Assembly: GCA_012840075.1 (NCBI GenBank)
Contig: DUMC01000030.1
Location: 1 to 40,788, forward strand
Direction: 5' to 3'
Length of the DNA stretch: 40,788 bases
Source: Clostridiaceae bacterium
GTDB lineage: Bacteria; Bacillota; Clostridia; Acetivibrionales; DUMC01
Shown one piece after another: positions 40,485 through 40,788 of this stretch. The position numbers were made by a program, and so were the translations under genes. Within the stretch, counting starts at the first letter, position 1, and each line of letters starts with the position of its first letter. Under the pieces are notes generated by a model that ran no database searches, was not told the DNA's origin, and saw only the letters and a program-made list of their open reading frames with translations.

Positions 40485-40517
40485 ATTTGATCTACTGTTA
40501 GATTTGATCTACTGTTA
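40485..40517. repeat. Tandem 17-bp repeat
   Basis: ATTTGATCTACTGTTA occurs at 40485-40500 and again at 40502-40517, identical, separated by one base. Confidence 0.85.
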
Positions 40518-40788
40518 ATATATTATGCATTTGGTCGGTGTTTTGGAACTGATAAAATTTATTTTTCCTAATTTTAAATCGCAAATTTATTTTCTAAAAG
40601 TAAGTAAAATTACAAGTAAATAAAATTACCTTTTGTACTATGTAGTAACTTAGACATTTATAGAACATATAATAGTATAAAGTAAGAATTGAATCTATAT
40701 ACTTGGCAAATTTTACAAAGCAGGCTTACTGCATACAACAAATTGTGAAGACATATAATACAGTTTGAAGGGATGTGAAGTTGATGCA

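Larger units (their letters stand above)
40232..40788. other. Gene-free, repeat-rich right end of the window
   Basis: 557 bp with no credible gene. It holds a 21-bp-period tandem repeat (40320-40361), a perfect 17-bp hairpin (40379-40417), a second hairpin (40429-40457), a 10-bp palindrome ACCAATTGGT (about 40460-40470) and a 17-bp-period tandem repeat (40485-40517). At the far end AAGGGA (40768-40773) precedes TTG/ATG codons at 40781 and 40784, which may start a gene beyond the window. Confidence 0.55.

Overview
The window looks like chromosomal DNA of a low-GC, anaerobic, endospore-forming Clostridia member. By eye it is roughly one third GC, with strong AGGAGG-type ribosome binding sites, an alpha/beta-type SASP, spmA/spmB, a DUF2600 protein, AbrB with a Spo0A-box-like site, a 2[4Fe-4S] ferredoxin and a hemerythrin/PAS protein. 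A relative of the cellulolytic Clostridium cluster III (Ruminiclostridium/Acetivibrio type) would fit, but the genus cannot be fixed from sequence reading alone. No tRNA, rRNA, CRISPR array, insertion sequence or prophage was seen.

Layout. (1) 1-975, minus strand: 3'-truncated gene for a repeat protein resembling DUF4046. (2) 1220-4760: folate/biotin group, folP-folB fusion, folK, an unknown 246-aa protein and birA. (3) 4945-22093: the conserved core known from the Bacillus subtilis origin-proximal region, in nearly the same order: Orn/Lys/Arg decarboxylase (yaaO type), tmk, darA (yaaQ), yaaR, holB, ricT (yaaT), [ferredoxin where yabA/yabB/yazA would sit], rsmI, abrB (minus), [spmA-spmB and a DUF2600 gene inserted], metG, tatD, [a membrane coiled-coil protein], yabE, [no rnmV], rsmA/ksgA. 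(4) 22177-29373: an unknown protein with three repeat blocks, zapA, a large two-module U32 protein, dut, and a DUF438/hemerythrin/PAS sensor. (5) 29445-34502: accessory carbohydrate-type segment with a fused two-domain ABC permease (minus), a UroD-like protein and a GH36-type alpha-galactosidase. (6) 34653-39371: DUF2156, GNAT, hflX, yvyE/yigZ and yebC. (7) 39688-40231, minus: SASP and DUF378, followed by a gene-free, repeat- and hairpin-rich 557-bp end.

Working together, the core encodes cofactor synthesis (folate, biotin ligation), nucleotide supply (tmk, dut), replication (holB), RNA modification and processing (rsmI, rsmA, ricT, the U32 protein), translation (metG, yebC, hflX), cell division (zapA), c-di-AMP sensing (darA) and sporulation control (abrB, ricT, spmAB, SASP). 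The best leads beyond routine annotation are: a Spo0A-box-like site placed just downstream of the abrB promoter; a diverged DUF2600 protein with altered Asp motifs; REP-like palindromes that now encode the C-terminus of the DUF2156 protein; a cluster of CCGCACAT repeats between rsmI and abrB; a possible ART-fold protein beside birA; and a repeat-rich protein between rsmA and zapA. I see no single clearly new multi-gene system.
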